Shown: positions 31,305 through 40,536, numbered from the stretch's first letter. The stretch is DNA of 64,000 nt from Shouchella hunanensis (GCF_028735875.1 NZ_CP117834.1:1042001-1106000), one strand, 5' to 3'. The notes: generated by a model from the letters alone, not told the origin. Translations and numbers: made by a program.

Positions 31305-32609
31305 TTACCGATCTCCTTTTAGCTGCTCTTTTAAAAATTGCAGCGTTTCCTCCCATGATTGCTCTGCTATTTTCGCATTTTGCTTCTTTGTCCCTCCAAA
31401 CATTATCGTCATATTATAGTTGGTACTCGCGATTGTTTGTGGAAGATGAGGCAGACCGCTCGGAAACGCCGAAAAGTGTCCTGCTCCCGAGTGTTTAATA
31501 TAGATGTGGTTGTCAGCATATTCGTGACCCTGTAACGCTTTTTGTATTCGCTCCATAAAAAATACCGCAGGTTGAACATGATCATCTGTACCGGCAAAGA
31601 CCATGATCGGCGCTTTTATCTCTGTAACTGGAATCGAGTGTGCCTTCATTTTTTCTTCGTCTTTTAAATTCTTCTCCATTGTTGAGAGCATGGAATAAGG
31701 TTTTTTTGTTATCCAATGGCGGAAAAAGGAAACGGTATCTTTTAGGCTTCTTTCAGTTTTTAAGAAACCAAGCGGTACGTTATTGTGTGTCCAAGCTGAC
31801 TTGGACGTAAGCTGAAAGTTGACCATTCCTGAGAACAGAATGGAGCTCGGGGCGCTTGCGATCACCGCTTTTAGTTTTGGATACTTTGAAGCATATAGAA
31901 GAGCCAATTCAGAACCTCTTGAATGTCCGATTAAACCGAATGTAGATGCATCAATAAACGGTTTGTTTTCTAAAAAACGATAGGCTCGATTCACATATTC
32001 GAGGGGAATCTCTTCAATCCCCTTTGGTAAATTCCCCTGACCAAAATACGCTAGTGCAATGACACCATACCCTTGTGCAGCAAGCAAAGCAGCTGCTCCT
32101 TCGTGCACACTACCGTCAGATCCTCCCAAAATCACAATACCTGGCAGGTTTTTTTTCTCTTTCGGATAATACAGAGATCCTACCAGCTTCCCTTCTAAAC
32201 ATTCTTCCACTACTTGTTCTTCTTTAAAAGTTCGTGTAAATGTTTGTTCTGCAATCACCTTTCCTCTTTCATCAGAAGCCTTTATGTAAAATGAAATTGG
32301 CGATGCACTATGTTTTTTAAATAGGTGTTCTTTTTGGTCTTTCGCCTTCATGGACCAAAATAATCCGGATGCGTCAACGGTTTGATAGTCTCCAGATAAA
32401 GGCGCTTGAGTCGCTACATCAAGCATCCCGTTTGAATTCGTTTTAAATGTTGCTTCTGATCGAAACATGCGATTATCTTCATCCATCGTTTGTACCATCA
32501 GTTTCACTTTCTCATTTGCCTGTTGTGTTTTTAACTTGATTGAAATGGAATCGACAATGTTTGCTGTTTCCGCCATGCAGAACGTAGGGTGAACCTCTAT
32601 TTGATTCAA
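31305..32609 (-). CDS. BAAT-type acyl-CoA thioesterase/hydrolase
   Basis: 434 residues. N-terminal beta-sandwich (about 5-130; Bile_Hydr_Trans type: ADSISIKLKTQ-like strands, GLFWSMK) and C-terminal alpha/beta hydrolase (about 140-430; BAAT_C type). Nucleophile Ser230 in LIGHSRGSE; IVILGGSDGS forms the oxyanion region; MVFAGTDDHVQP holds the Asp and HSGAGHFSAFP the His. Family members hydrolyse acyl-CoA or transfer acyl groups; the substrate is unknown. TTG start at 32609 with GGAGGGG upstream. Monocistronic; no signal peptide. Confidence 0.85.
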   Translation of the reverse strand: MNQIEVHPTFCMAETANIVDSISIKLKTQQANEKVKLMVQTMDEDNRMFRSEATFKTNSNGMLDVATQAPLSGDYQTVDASGLFWSMKAKDQKEHLFKKHSASPISFYIKASDERGKVIAEQTFTRTFKEEQVVEECLEGKLVGSLYYPKEKKNLPGIVILGGSDGSVHEGAAALLAAQGYGVIALAYFGQGNLPKGIEEIPLEYVNRAYRFLENKPFIDASTFGLIGHSRGSELALLYASKYPKLKAVIASAPSSILFSGMVNFQLTSKSAWTHNNVPLGFLKTERSLKDTVSFFRHWITKKPYSMLSTMEKNLKDEEKMKAHSIPVTEIKAPIMVFAGTDDHVQPAVFFMERIQKALQGHEYADNHIYIKHSGAGHFSAFPSGLPHLPQTIASTNYNMTIMFGGTKKQNAKIAEQSWEETLQFLKEQLKGDR

Positions 32610-32639
32610 AATAAACCCCTCCTCATTATGAGAATACTC

Positions 32640-33050
32640 CGTATTTTACTCTCCTCTATTCTTACCCACTCACTACTTGTTGACCAATCCTATACGATGA
32701 ACACTACTCCTACTACGAATCAAGCATGATATCGGTTTCAATACACCTTGAGCAGTTACGATGAGTTTAGTAAAACACTATCGTTTAAGGGGCCATTTAC
32801 GCTTTCTATTCCCCTGTTTTACTTTACGCAAATGCTTGCTTAAACCGAGTAACTCTGCTATCTTCTAACTAAGTTGCAGTCTATCGAAAGAACTAGCTTA
32901 TCTATAAAGAGATTGGTAGAATCGGACCTACGGGCATCTGATTGTCCCAATGAGCGTAACCACCCTTCGATAGGGACATCGACTTTGGGTGTTTTTTTCT
33001 GTCCTATTCCCCCTCTAAGAGACGATTTACTCAACCTTCTGTCTTCCATT
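32640..33050 (-). pseudogene. degenerate coding remnants in the 32.6-33.1 kb gap
   Basis: Two minus-strand stretches read like protein without a usable start: KVDVPIEGWLRSLGQSDARR... (about 32860-33000) and KIAELLGLSKHLRKVKQGNR... continuing past one TAG to ...LIVTAQGVLKPISCLIRSRS (about 32670-32855). They may be decayed parts of a mobile or repeated element. On the plus strand a hairpin (32965-32999, arms CACCC/GGGTG and TCGAT/ATCGA) ends in seven T. No intact gene was seen. Confidence 0.3.
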
Positions 33051-33065
33051 CTTACATATGAACAA

Positions 33066-33108
33066 CTAACAAAATTTGATATAATACTAACATAACTAAC
33101 AAAATCAG
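33066..33108 (+). promoter_or_regulatory. CTAACA direct repeats upstream of the LacI gene
   Basis: CTAACAAAAT (33066), CTAACATAA (33087) and CTAACAAAATCAG (33096); the last two are nine bases apart. A TATAAT (33080-33085) lies between the first and second copy. A 23-bp stretch (33087-33109) matches the region before the binding-protein gene at 34276-34289 and its upstream copy, so both are probably bound by the same regulator. Confidence 0.5.
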
Positions 33109-33129
33109 ACAGGTTCAGGCGGTGTAAAT

Positions 33130-34176
33130 ATGAGTCAAAGGAAAGTTACCATGCAGGTCATTGCCGATACTGTAGGTGTGTCTAAATACGTAGTGTCAAA
33201 AACATTAAATAATAAGCTTGGTGTAAGCGAGGCGACTAGACAGAAAATTTTATTCACCGCAAAACAACTCGGCTATTCTAAAGATGGTCCCTCAGAAGGT
33301 CCAAGCCTACCATTAGAGACAGAAATCGAAAATGGGTATATTCTAGTTGTGCTGCCAAACTATGAATATCAAAGCATCTCTTACACATATTGGGGGACTG
33401 TATTCCAAGGCATATCCCTTCATATCCAAAGTAAAAAAGCCGGTATGATTGTCATTACAAGTGAAATGGATTTAACCAAAAAAGTAGATGTGGCAAATTT
33501 AATTGGCATCATCACAGTCGGAACGCTAGATGAGCAAACCTTACTTGCGTTATCCACTTACAATCTACCTATTGTTACATTAGATCACGAAGCTAGGATT
33601 ATTCGTACCGACAGCATCTTCATGGATAACCTCGGCGGTATTGAGCGGATGACCGATCATTTAATCGGTTTGGGACATAAGCAGTTACTGTTTATCGGTA
33701 ATATCCATTATTCCCAAAGCTTCTACGAGCGTTGGACCGGTTTTCGCAATTCGTTAGAGAAAGCAGATATAGCGATTGCACAAGGCAACCAAAAGGTTCT
33801 AACGATTCCTTACAACGATGATATGGAAGTCGCTCTCCAACAACACTTTGAAGAACTCGGAATTCATTCTACTCATTTCCCAACAGCTTTCGTTTGCGCA
33901 AACGATCACATTGCAAGACGTATGATTGTACTATTAGAAAAGAACGGCTTGGCATGCCCGAAGGATGTTTCAGTCACTGGCTTTGACTCCCTTGAAGAAG
34001 ACAAGCATCTCTCACCTACACTCACAACCGTTCAAGTATTAAAACAAGTGATGGGCCGCCGAGCAGTCGACCGCCTTATCTGGCGTGCTAAAAATAGAGA
34101 CTACCCACCTGAAAAGCTCTTAATAGTCGGAGATATCGCTTTTAACGAATCAATAGACACACCAAAAAAACGATGA
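33130..34176 (+). CDS. LacI-family transcriptional regulator
   Basis: 348 residues. N-terminal helix-turn-helix and hinge (VTMQVIADTVGVSKYVVSKTLNNKLGVSEATRQKILFTAKQLGY), followed by a periplasmic-binding-type effector domain (GTVFQGISLHIQSKKAG, VTLDHEARIIRTDSIFMDNLGG, TAFVCANDHIARRMI, SVTGFDSLEEDKHLSPTLTTVQV). It likely represses the importer-glycosidase operon that starts 123 bases after its stop, because both promoters share CTAACA repeats. It has its own terminator. The effector is unknown, probably the imported sugar. Confidence 0.92.
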   Translation: MSQRKVTMQVIADTVGVSKYVVSKTLNNKLGVSEATRQKILFTAKQLGYSKDGPSEGPSLPLETEIENGYILVVLPNYEYQSISYTYWGTVFQGISLHIQSKKAGMIVITSEMDLTKKVDVANLIGIITVGTLDEQTLLALSTYNLPIVTLDHEARIIRTDSIFMDNLGGIERMTDHLIGLGHKQLLFIGNIHYSQSFYERWTGFRNSLEKADIAIAQGNQKVLTIPYNDDMEVALQQHFEELGIHSTHFPTAFVCANDHIARRMIVLLEKNGLACPKDVSVTGFDSLEEDKHLSPTLTTVQVLKQVMGRRAVDRLIWRAKNRDYPPEKLLIVGDIAFNESIDTPKKR

Positions 34177-34196
34177 GCCTTGTCTCATCGTTTTTT
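34164..34196 (+). terminator. terminator of the LacI gene
   Basis: Stem CGATGAG/CTCATCG extended by A7/T6, with a 6-base loop, overlapping the end of the coding region. Confidence 0.9.
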
Positions 34197-34208
34197 CACT
34201 ATTTAAAA

Positions 34209-34222
34209 ATAAAGCGTTTACA
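34209..34222 (+). promoter_or_regulatory. cre-like site before the LacI-controlled operon
   Basis: The core AAAGCGTTTACA fits the cre consensus except the first two bases (12 of 14). It lies about 80 bases upstream of the binding-protein start. Confidence 0.4.
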
Positions 34223-34254
34223 TATTGATTGCGAAGTGATATGTTTATCAACAA

Positions 34255-34288
34255 TAACAAAATAAACTAACAAAGCTAACAAAATCAG
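34255..34288 (+). promoter_or_regulatory. CTAACA direct repeats upstream of the binding-protein gene
   Basis: TAACAAAAT (34255), CTAACAAAG (34267) and CTAACAAAATCAG (34276). The last two are nine bases apart, as upstream of the LacI gene. They abut the AGGAGG ribosome site, so a bound protein could also block translation or early elongation. Confidence 0.5.
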
Positions 34289-34299
34289 GAGGGGTTTAT

Positions 34300-35565
34300 A
34301 TGGTTCGTTCTGTACTTAAATCTTTAGTGGCGATTGGAAGTATCGGTTTGGTGGCGGCTTGTTCTTCCGGCTCTAGTTCAAGTGAGTCCACTGGAGGAGG
34401 AGACATTACATTAACAATGTGGCTTTGGCCTGGGATGGGGTTTGCGGAAAAAGCTGCCCAATACGAAGAAGAAAACCCAGGAATCAACATTAATATTCAA
34501 GAGGCTGAATACGCTGATGCACACCAAAACCTGATTACCGCACTTGCTGCTGGTTCTGGTGCTCCTGATATTTCTGGTGTAGATGAAGGGTACCTTGAGC
34601 GTATTAAAGAAAGCAGTCACTTGTTCTACGATCTATCCGATTATGGGGCTGCCGATTTAGAAGGCGACTATCTCGATTGGAAATGGAACCAAGCCTCTTC
34701 TGATGACGGTTCTGTTATCGGTATTCCTACCGATATCGGTCCAATGGCCATGGCCTATCGTGTGGATTTATTCGAAGAAGCAGGCTTACCTACAGATCCA
34801 GATGACGTTGCTGAAGCAATGGGTACATGGGACGATTACATCGAAGCTGGTAAGCAGTTAAAAGAAGAGACAGGTAGCTTCATGTTTAGCGATGTAGCAG
34901 ATATGTATTCTGCGATTCGTGAGCAAGGGGATAAACAATATTTTGAAACAGACGGCACCTTAATCATTGAAGATAGCCCACAAATTTTAAAAGCGTGGGA
35001 TAAGTCGATTGAAGCAATGGACATTCAAGCCAATATTGAACGTCAGACACCTGAATGGGGTGCAGCCATTGCAAATGGTGATTTTGCGACGGTTTTCCTT
35101 CCACCTTGGATGCTGCAAAATATTAAAAACGACGCGCCTGATACTGCTGGTTTATGGGACATCGCGTTAATGCCTGAAGGCTCAGGGAACTGGGGCGGCT
35201 CTTTCTTAACAATTCCGTCTCAAAGCGATCATCCAGAAGAAGCCTATGCGTTTATCACTTGGCTCATGTCGCCTGATAATCAATTAGATATTTTTGAAGC
35301 AAACGGGAACTTTCCTTCCACTCCTGGAATTTATGATGAACCAGCTGTGAAAGAACTCGATGACGGCTTCTTTATTCGAGATGATATTGGCGCTATTTTT
35401 GCAGAGGCCGCCACCCTTGTTAAAGATGTGTATCGAGCTCCAGATACCGCTCCGATTAACACGATTATGCAAGATGCTCTTGGAACTGTAGCCGATGGTG
35501 TAGCAGAACCTGAAGCGGCATGGGACAGTGCCATTCAAGAAGTGAACCGTCAAACGTCGCGTTAG
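34300..35565 (+). CDS. ABC importer sugar-binding lipoprotein (CUT1, family 1)
   Basis: 421 residues. Lipobox VAAC (Cys about 21) followed by a Ser/Gly linker. Family-1 fold: LTMWLWPGMGFAEKAAQYEEENPGI, GVDEGYLERIKESSHLFYDLSDYG, IGIPTDIGPMAMAYRVDLFEEAGLP, SFLTIPSQSDHPEEAYAFITWL. Start at 34300 after AGGAGGGG. First gene of an operon with two permeases and a large glycosidase; ligand probably an oligosaccharide that the glycosidase then cuts. Its message ends in a hairpin before the permease genes. Confidence 0.92.
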   Translation: MVRSVLKSLVAIGSIGLVAACSSGSSSSESTGGGDITLTMWLWPGMGFAEKAAQYEEENPGININIQEAEYADAHQNLITALAAGSGAPDISGVDEGYLERIKESSHLFYDLSDYGAADLEGDYLDWKWNQASSDDGSVIGIPTDIGPMAMAYRVDLFEEAGLPTDPDDVAEAMGTWDDYIEAGKQLKEETGSFMFSDVADMYSAIREQGDKQYFETDGTLIIEDSPQILKAWDKSIEAMDIQANIERQTPEWGAAIANGDFATVFLPPWMLQNIKNDAPDTAGLWDIALMPEGSGNWGGSFLTIPSQSDHPEEAYAFITWLMSPDNQLDIFEANGNFPSTPGIYDEPAVKELDDGFFIRDDIGAIFAEAATLVKDVYRAPDTAPINTIMQDALGTVADGVAEPEAAWDSAIQEVNRQTSR

Positions 35566-35577
35566 GTAACAGTGGAG

Positions 35578-35605
35578 ACAGCGTAGGTCATCTTACGCTG
35601 TTTCT
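35578..35605 (+). terminator. intra-operon stem-loop after the binding-protein gene
   Basis: 8-bp stem ACAGCGTA/TACGCTGT with an 8-base loop and TTCTT after it. It lies between binding protein and permease, as in the xyl operon. Confidence 0.6.
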
Positions 35606-35635
35606 TATGAACATTCATCAGAAGGGATGGACTCT

Positions 35636-36568
35636 ATGAATACAGAAGTGCGCCAGCAACACCCACATACACCACAGAAAAAACAGAAGAAATATAATCA
35701 ACGAACGAGAGATCGAATTTCCGGCTACCTTTACATTTCTCCTTTTTTCCTCTTATTTGGTGTTTTCGGGATGTTCCCACTTATTTTCACAGCCTATTTG
35801 TCTTTTCACCGTTGGAACATTCTCGGTGAAAGAGAGTTTATTGGTTTGTCAAATTACATCGGTCTGTTCACAAACGATCCACTGTTTTGGAAAGCAGTCG
35901 GAAATACGTTTAGCATATGGGCGCTGTCCACCATTCCGCAGCTCTTTGTCGCCTTAGTGCTTGCGTTTATTTTGAACCAAGCGTTTTTAAAAGGAAAAAG
36001 CTTCTTTCGCTTAAGTATTTTTATGCCAAACGTAACGTCGATTGTCGCCGTGGCCATCGTCTTCTCTGCTATCTTTGGTACCCAATACGGGATTATCAAT
36101 TATGCCCTTAGCTTAGTTGGCCTTGACCCTATTAACTGGAAGGGTTCTTACTTTGGCACACATGTGGCGATCTCTTCCATGGTGATGTGGCGCTGGGTCG
36201 GCTATAACACCATCATTTATTTAGCTGGTCTTCAAAGCATTTCGAAAGACTTGTACGAGGCCGCTACGATTGATGGAGCCAATAAAATTCAACAGTTCTT
36301 TTATATTACGATTCCAATGATTCGACCCATTATTATTTTCACTGTACTCCTTTCCTCCATTGGAGGCATGCAAGTCTTTACTGAGCCGTTGCTCTTTGGA
36401 GTTGGTTCTGATTCACAAGGCTTAACGATGACTCTTTATCTTTACCAGGAAGCATTTGAACGATTCTCCTTTGGCTATGCTGCCGCCATTGCATGGGTTC
36501 TGTTTTTAATTATTATGATTGTCTCACTCATCAATCTCATCGTTACACGTCGTATCAAATCAACTTAA
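35636..36568 (+). CDS. ABC importer permease (MalF type)
   Basis: 310 residues from ATG 35636 with GAAGGGATGG upstream; an ATG three codons earlier is part of that site. A basic tail of about 35 residues precedes six membrane segments. ATPase-contact loop DLYEAATIDGANKIQQFFYITIPM (about 203-226). The N-terminal YLYISPFFLLFGVFGMFPLIFTAYLSFHRWNI is typical of CUT1. Pairs with the MalG-type permease 22 bases downstream. Confidence 0.92.
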   Translation: MNTEVRQQHPHTPQKKQKKYNQRTRDRISGYLYISPFFLLFGVFGMFPLIFTAYLSFHRWNILGEREFIGLSNYIGLFTNDPLFWKAVGNTFSIWALSTIPQLFVALVLAFILNQAFLKGKSFFRLSIFMPNVTSIVAVAIVFSAIFGTQYGIINYALSLVGLDPINWKGSYFGTHVAISSMVMWRWVGYNTIIYLAGLQSISKDLYEAATIDGANKIQQFFYITIPMIRPIIIFTVLLSSIGGMQVFTEPLLFGVGSDSQGLTMTLYLYQEAFERFSFGYAAAIAWVLFLIIMIVSLINLIVTRRIKST

Positions 36569-36590
36569 AAAAGAAGGGAGACAGCTTGAA

Positions 36591-37427
36591 ATGAAAGAAG
36601 TTGGTCAAAAGAAACTACCCAAGATCTTCTTGTATCTTTTCTTAATTGTGAGTTCACTCGTATCTTTATTTCCGTTCTACTGGATGTTCGTCATTGGGTC
36701 CAACTCCACGACGTCCGTCAATCAATTTCCACCTGCCATGATTCCAGGAACACAGTTTTTTGAAAACGCCAGAAACGTATTTGAGCGAATCGATTTCTTT
36801 GGCTCGATGTTAAATTCCTTTATTATCTCTGGAACCGTCACGTTGTCTGTGTTGTTTTTTTGTTCCTTGGCTGGGTTCGCATTTGCAAAATTGAATTTTG
36901 AAGGCAAAAATATGCTGTTCGTTTTTTTACTTGCCACCATGATGATTCCACCACAGCTTGGGCTTATTCCTTCTTTTATGATCATTAGTCAATTAGGCTG
37001 GATTGATACCCTTCAAGCGGTCATTGTTCCTGCTATGGTTAGTGCATTCGGTGTGTTTTGGATGCGTCAATATATCTCTTCCGCCATTCCTGATGAGCTT
37101 TTGGAAGCAGCACGGATGGATGGGTGTAGTACGTTTCGCACGTATTGGAATATTGTTCTCCCAACAGTCAAACCTGGTCTTGCTACACTCGGAATTGTCA
37201 CGTTTATGAATACATGGAACGATTTTTTATGGCCCCTTGTCGTATTAAAGGACCAGAGTGTTCACACCATCCAGATTGCCTTACGGACATTAAACGATGT
37301 GTTTTATACCGATTATTCGATGATTCTGGCAGGGACGTTTATGGCCACTGTTCCTATCTTAATTGTCTTTCTCTTATTTAGCCGCTACTTCATCGCTGGC
37401 TTAACAGAAGGCGCTGTTAAAAACTAA
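36591..37427 (+). CDS. ABC importer permease (MalG type)
   Basis: 278 residues from ATG 36591 with AAGGGAG upstream; a longer frame to 36519 overlaps the previous gene. Six membrane segments, loop ELLEAARMDGCSTFRTYWNIVLPT (about 170-194), and the terminal RYFIAGLTEGAVKN. It completes the translocation pore with the upstream permease. The glycosidase gene starts 16 bases later. Confidence 0.92.
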   Translation: MKEVGQKKLPKIFLYLFLIVSSLVSLFPFYWMFVIGSNSTTSVNQFPPAMIPGTQFFENARNVFERIDFFGSMLNSFIISGTVTLSVLFFCSLAGFAFAKLNFEGKNMLFVFLLATMMIPPQLGLIPSFMIISQLGWIDTLQAVIVPAMVSAFGVFWMRQYISSAIPDELLEAARMDGCSTFRTYWNIVLPTVKPGLATLGIVTFMNTWNDFLWPLVVLKDQSVHTIQIALRTLNDVFYTDYSMILAGTFMATVPILIVFLLFSRYFIAGLTEGAVKN

Positions 37428-37443
37428 TACAAAGGAGCACGTT

Positions 37444-40400
37444 ATGTCTTATTTATTTTTTTACGATTCCACATTTCCATTTGATGGGGTGCGTCCATCA
37501 TCTACTCAATTAGCCGCACTTACTGATGTTGTTGATACAAGCGAGATGGACGAAGCACTAAATAGCGGTCGGTATGATACATTTATTAATTTACATGGTT
37601 CCTATTTTCCTAAAGATACATGGCCGTCTCTGCTGCGTTTTCTTGAAACAGGCGGCGGGCTTGTACATATTGGCGATATTCCATTCCGATATCCTGTCTA
37701 CAAAGACAATCATGAATGGAACATTGAAGTGGAACAAACCGCTTATCATCAGCAACTTCAAATACATGAAGCGTTGGCGGTTCAGACGGATCAAGTGCAA
37801 ATGCTCGTACCATCAAGCGACCGCCCGCTCTTACAGCCATTTGTTAAGACCATTAGCATTCAACCGACCTATGGGTTTGTGCTTCACGTGACGAAACAGG
37901 ATGATCATCCATCAGAGAACGGATCAAGCGGACCGATGGATGCGCACATTTACCCTCTTCTTGTAGGAAAGTCAGCTGATAACCGGAACATTTCAGCCCC
38001 TGTCGTCTTAATTGAAAATACGAAAGGCTCCTTTGCAGGCGGACGGTGGATTTTCTTTAATCAACGAATCGATTCATTGTTTTGGGAACAAGGGATTGAT
38101 TTACTAAACAAACTTGCTTGGTATACTGCTGAAGGGGTTACGGAGATATGGATTAAACCGGGTTATGCCAGTTATTATCCGCAAGAAGTGCCGACTCTTA
38201 CGATTCAATTACAAAGTCTTTCTTTGCATCATCGTCCTGATCAAGAGAAAGAGTGGACGCTTCACTTACGTGTGAATAAGGATCAGGATTGTTTGTACGA
38301 AGACGTCATCCATGTTACACAATCCCTGCATTTGTCTTTACTTAAAAGAACACTCCCTTTTCAAGTTCAAGAAGGATTTTACACTGTCGACATGCAAGCG
38401 ACATCCACCGCAGGAGAAAAGATTGAACTCAATCAAGGTTTTTGGGGGTTTTCAGAAACATTGCTTGCATCTGGTACGCCGTTAAAAGCCAATCGGGATT
38501 ATTTTGAGAAAGACGGAAAACCGTTTCCAATTGTTGGGATGACCTATATGACGTCAGATGTAGCACGCAAATTTCTATTCCTACCCAATGCTCACGTCTG
38601 GGATCGGGATATGGAACAGATGAAGAACGCCGGTATTAATCATATTCGTTCAGGAATTTGGACAGCATGGCGCCAAATTATGTTTGTAGACGGACACCCG
38701 TCTGAAGAAGTGCTGCGTGCCATCGATGCCTTTGTACTAACTGCGAAAAAGCATGAGCTTGATCTGTGCTTCACCTTTTTTGCCTTCACCCCTGAGACGT
38801 GGGAAGGAAGCAATCCATACTTAGATCCACGAAGCCTTGAAGCGCAGAAACGATTTATCGCAGCGATAGCGTCGCGCTATACAGAAGCGACTCATCTACA
38901 CTGGGATTTAATTAACGAGCCTTCTATGTTTGATCCAAAGCGTATCTTTTCCGGACCACGTTCGGCACGCGACCCTTATGAGATAAAGGCTTTCCAAGAT
39001 TGGACCCGGGAAAAATACGGAACGATCCGTCGTGTACAGGAAGCATGGAATTATTCATCAGCAGAACTGCCTGATTTCCATTACATCGCAACACCGGAAC
39101 AGGCAGAGATGAATATGGATGTTCAAGATATGCGTAACCCGAGTAAAAACCTTATTTGGCTCGACTATACGTTATTTACGATGGATATGCATAACCGATG
39201 GGTATCCGATTTATCAACCGCATTGCAAGCAATGAACCCAAATCGATTAATAACAGTTGGTCAAGATGAGGCATTATGTTCACAACGACCTACTCCATTC
39301 TTCTATGCCTCAACCGTTGACTATACAACGAATCACACTTGGTGGCAGCAAGATCATCTAGTATGGGATGGTATCTTTACGAAAACAAATGGAAAACCAA
39401 ATCTTATCCAAGAAACAGGCATTATGTATCTAGAGCAACCCGACGGATTAGCGAAGCGGACTGAAGAAGAATTACGCACTATTTTAGAGCGCAAGTATGC
39501 CTATGCTTTCTCTACTGGTGGAGCAGGAGCCGTACAGTGGCTGTGGAATACCAACTTCTACATGGACAACGTGAATGAGTCCAATATCGGAGCGCTACGT
39601 GCTGACGGAACGGAAAAACCAGAAGCAGACGTATCCTATGACTTTGGCGCTTTTATGGAGGTGTCTAAATCGCTCTTTGTCAATCGAACTCTTGAAGAAG
39701 TCGCAGTGGTTTACCCGTATTCAAACGATTTTTCTACACGAAAACTCGCCTTTGCCGCAACGACTAAGGCTGTACGAACGCTATCCTATGGATTAAATAC
39801 CCACGTAAGAGGCTTGAGTGAATATCATTTACATGACTTGCTGGAACATCCACCTAAACTCGTTGTCGTGCCAAGCGCCCATAATTTTAGTGATGCAGCA
39901 TTTGAACAGCTCATCACCTACACGCAACAAGGAGGTACACTCCTCTTCTCTGGACCGTTACGACTGAATGCAAGCTGGAAACATTCGGAGCGACTAAAAA
40001 AGGAGATCGGGAAAACGACACGGCAAAACGTTTTACGTGAAGAAGTGCTAACGATAAATGGCACGTCTTACGCAGTTAGCTTTGGCGCAAGACGCATTGC
40101 AGAGCTTGTAAAAGAAAAGGTTAATGGTTTGAACAAAAACGAAGTGACATCGCTCCCTCTTGGACAAGGAACCTTTATTTGGAGTCCCTTACCAGTTGAG
40201 TTAAACGATCGGTCGGAAGTGCTTGAAACGCTTTATCGCTATGCGCTTCAACAAGCCGATGTGACGAATGAACTTATTTGGCATAAAGGCGGAGATAACC
40301 CAGGCGTCTACGGTCGCAGACTTTCATATAAAGAAGGAGACCTGTTCATTTTCGTCTCTGAATTTGCTGAAGATGTAGAGATTGAAGTAACGAACCCTCA

Positions 40401-40536
40401 TACAGGTAGAACCTATGCTTTTATCCTCGAACAAGAACGGTCTGTTCTTTACCATACTGATTTAACCGGTACTGTCGTGAACAGCTATCGAAACGTTACC
40501 ATTAACCAACGAAAAACAACCGTCCATTCATCGTGA
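37444..40536 (+). CDS. large cytoplasmic glycosidase, clan GH-A, with GATase-like flanking domains
   Basis: 1030 residues, no signal peptide. About 1-240: class I glutamine-amidotransferase-like fold (INLHGSYFPKDTWPSLLRFLETGGGLVHIGD), without a clear catalytic Cys. About 240-345: beta-sandwich (EIWIKPGYASYYPQEVPTLTIQL). About 345-760: TIM barrel with acid/base Glu492 in LINEPSMFD and nucleophile Glu657 in LIQETGIM, the Asn-Glu-Pro and Glu-Thr-Gly pattern of GH5/GH42-like enzymes. About 770-900: a second GATase-like domain (LVVVPSAHNFSDAAFEQLITYTQQGGTLLFSG), as in the beta-galactosidase trimerisation domain. The last 100 residues form a beta domain. Last gene of the LacI-controlled importer operon, so it should act on the imported sugar. 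Specificity unknown; beta-galactosidase, -mannosidase or -glucosidase are all possible. Confidence 0.8.
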   Translation: MSYLFFYDSTFPFDGVRPSSTQLAALTDVVDTSEMDEALNSGRYDTFINLHGSYFPKDTWPSLLRFLETGGGLVHIGDIPFRYPVYKDNHEWNIEVEQTAYHQQLQIHEALAVQTDQVQMLVPSSDRPLLQPFVKTISIQPTYGFVLHVTKQDDHPSENGSSGPMDAHIYPLLVGKSADNRNISAPVVLIENTKGSFAGGRWIFFNQRIDSLFWEQGIDLLNKLAWYTAEGVTEIWIKPGYASYYPQEVPTLTIQLQSLSLHHRPDQEKEWTLHLRVNKDQDCLYEDVIHVTQSLHLSLLKRTLPFQVQEGFYTVDMQATSTAGEKIELNQGFWGFSETLLASGTPLKANRDYFEKDGKPFPIVGMTYMTSDVARKFLFLPNAHVWDRDMEQMKNAGINHIRSGIWTAWRQIMFVDGHPSEEVLRAIDAFVLTAKKHELDLCFTFFAFTPETWEGSNPYLDPRSLEAQKRFIAAIASRYTEATHLHWDLINEPSMFDPKRIFSGPRSARDPYEIKAFQDWTREKYGTIRRVQEAWNYSSAELPDFHYIATPEQAEMNMDVQDMRNPSKNLIWLDYTLFTMDMHNRWVSDLSTALQAMNPNRLITVGQDEALCSQRPTPFFYASTVDYTTNHTWWQQDHLVWDGIFTKTNGKPNLIQETGIMYLEQPDGLAKRTEEELRTILERKYAYAFSTGGAGAVQWLWNTNFYMDNVNESNIGALRADGTEKPEADVSYDFGAFMEVSKSLFVNRTLEEVAVVYPYSNDFSTRKLAFAATTKAVRTLSYGLNTHVRGLSEYHLHDLLEHPPKLVVVPSAHNFSDAAFEQLITYTQQGGTLLFSGPLRLNASWKHSERLKKEIGKTTRQNVLREEVLTINGTSYAVSFGARRIAELVKEKVNGLNKNEVTSLPLGQGTFIWSPLPVELNDRSEVLETLYRYALQQADVTNELIWHKGGDNPGVYGRRLSYKEGDLFIFVSEFAEDVEIEVTNPHTGRTYAFILEQERSVLYHTDLTGTVVNSYRNVTINQRKTTVHSS

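Noticed and set aside
32858-33095. two overlapping short frames (63 and 73 codons) before the LacI gene
   Set aside because: Neither has a ribosome site; they overlap on opposite strands, and one only contains the remnant described in the gap.
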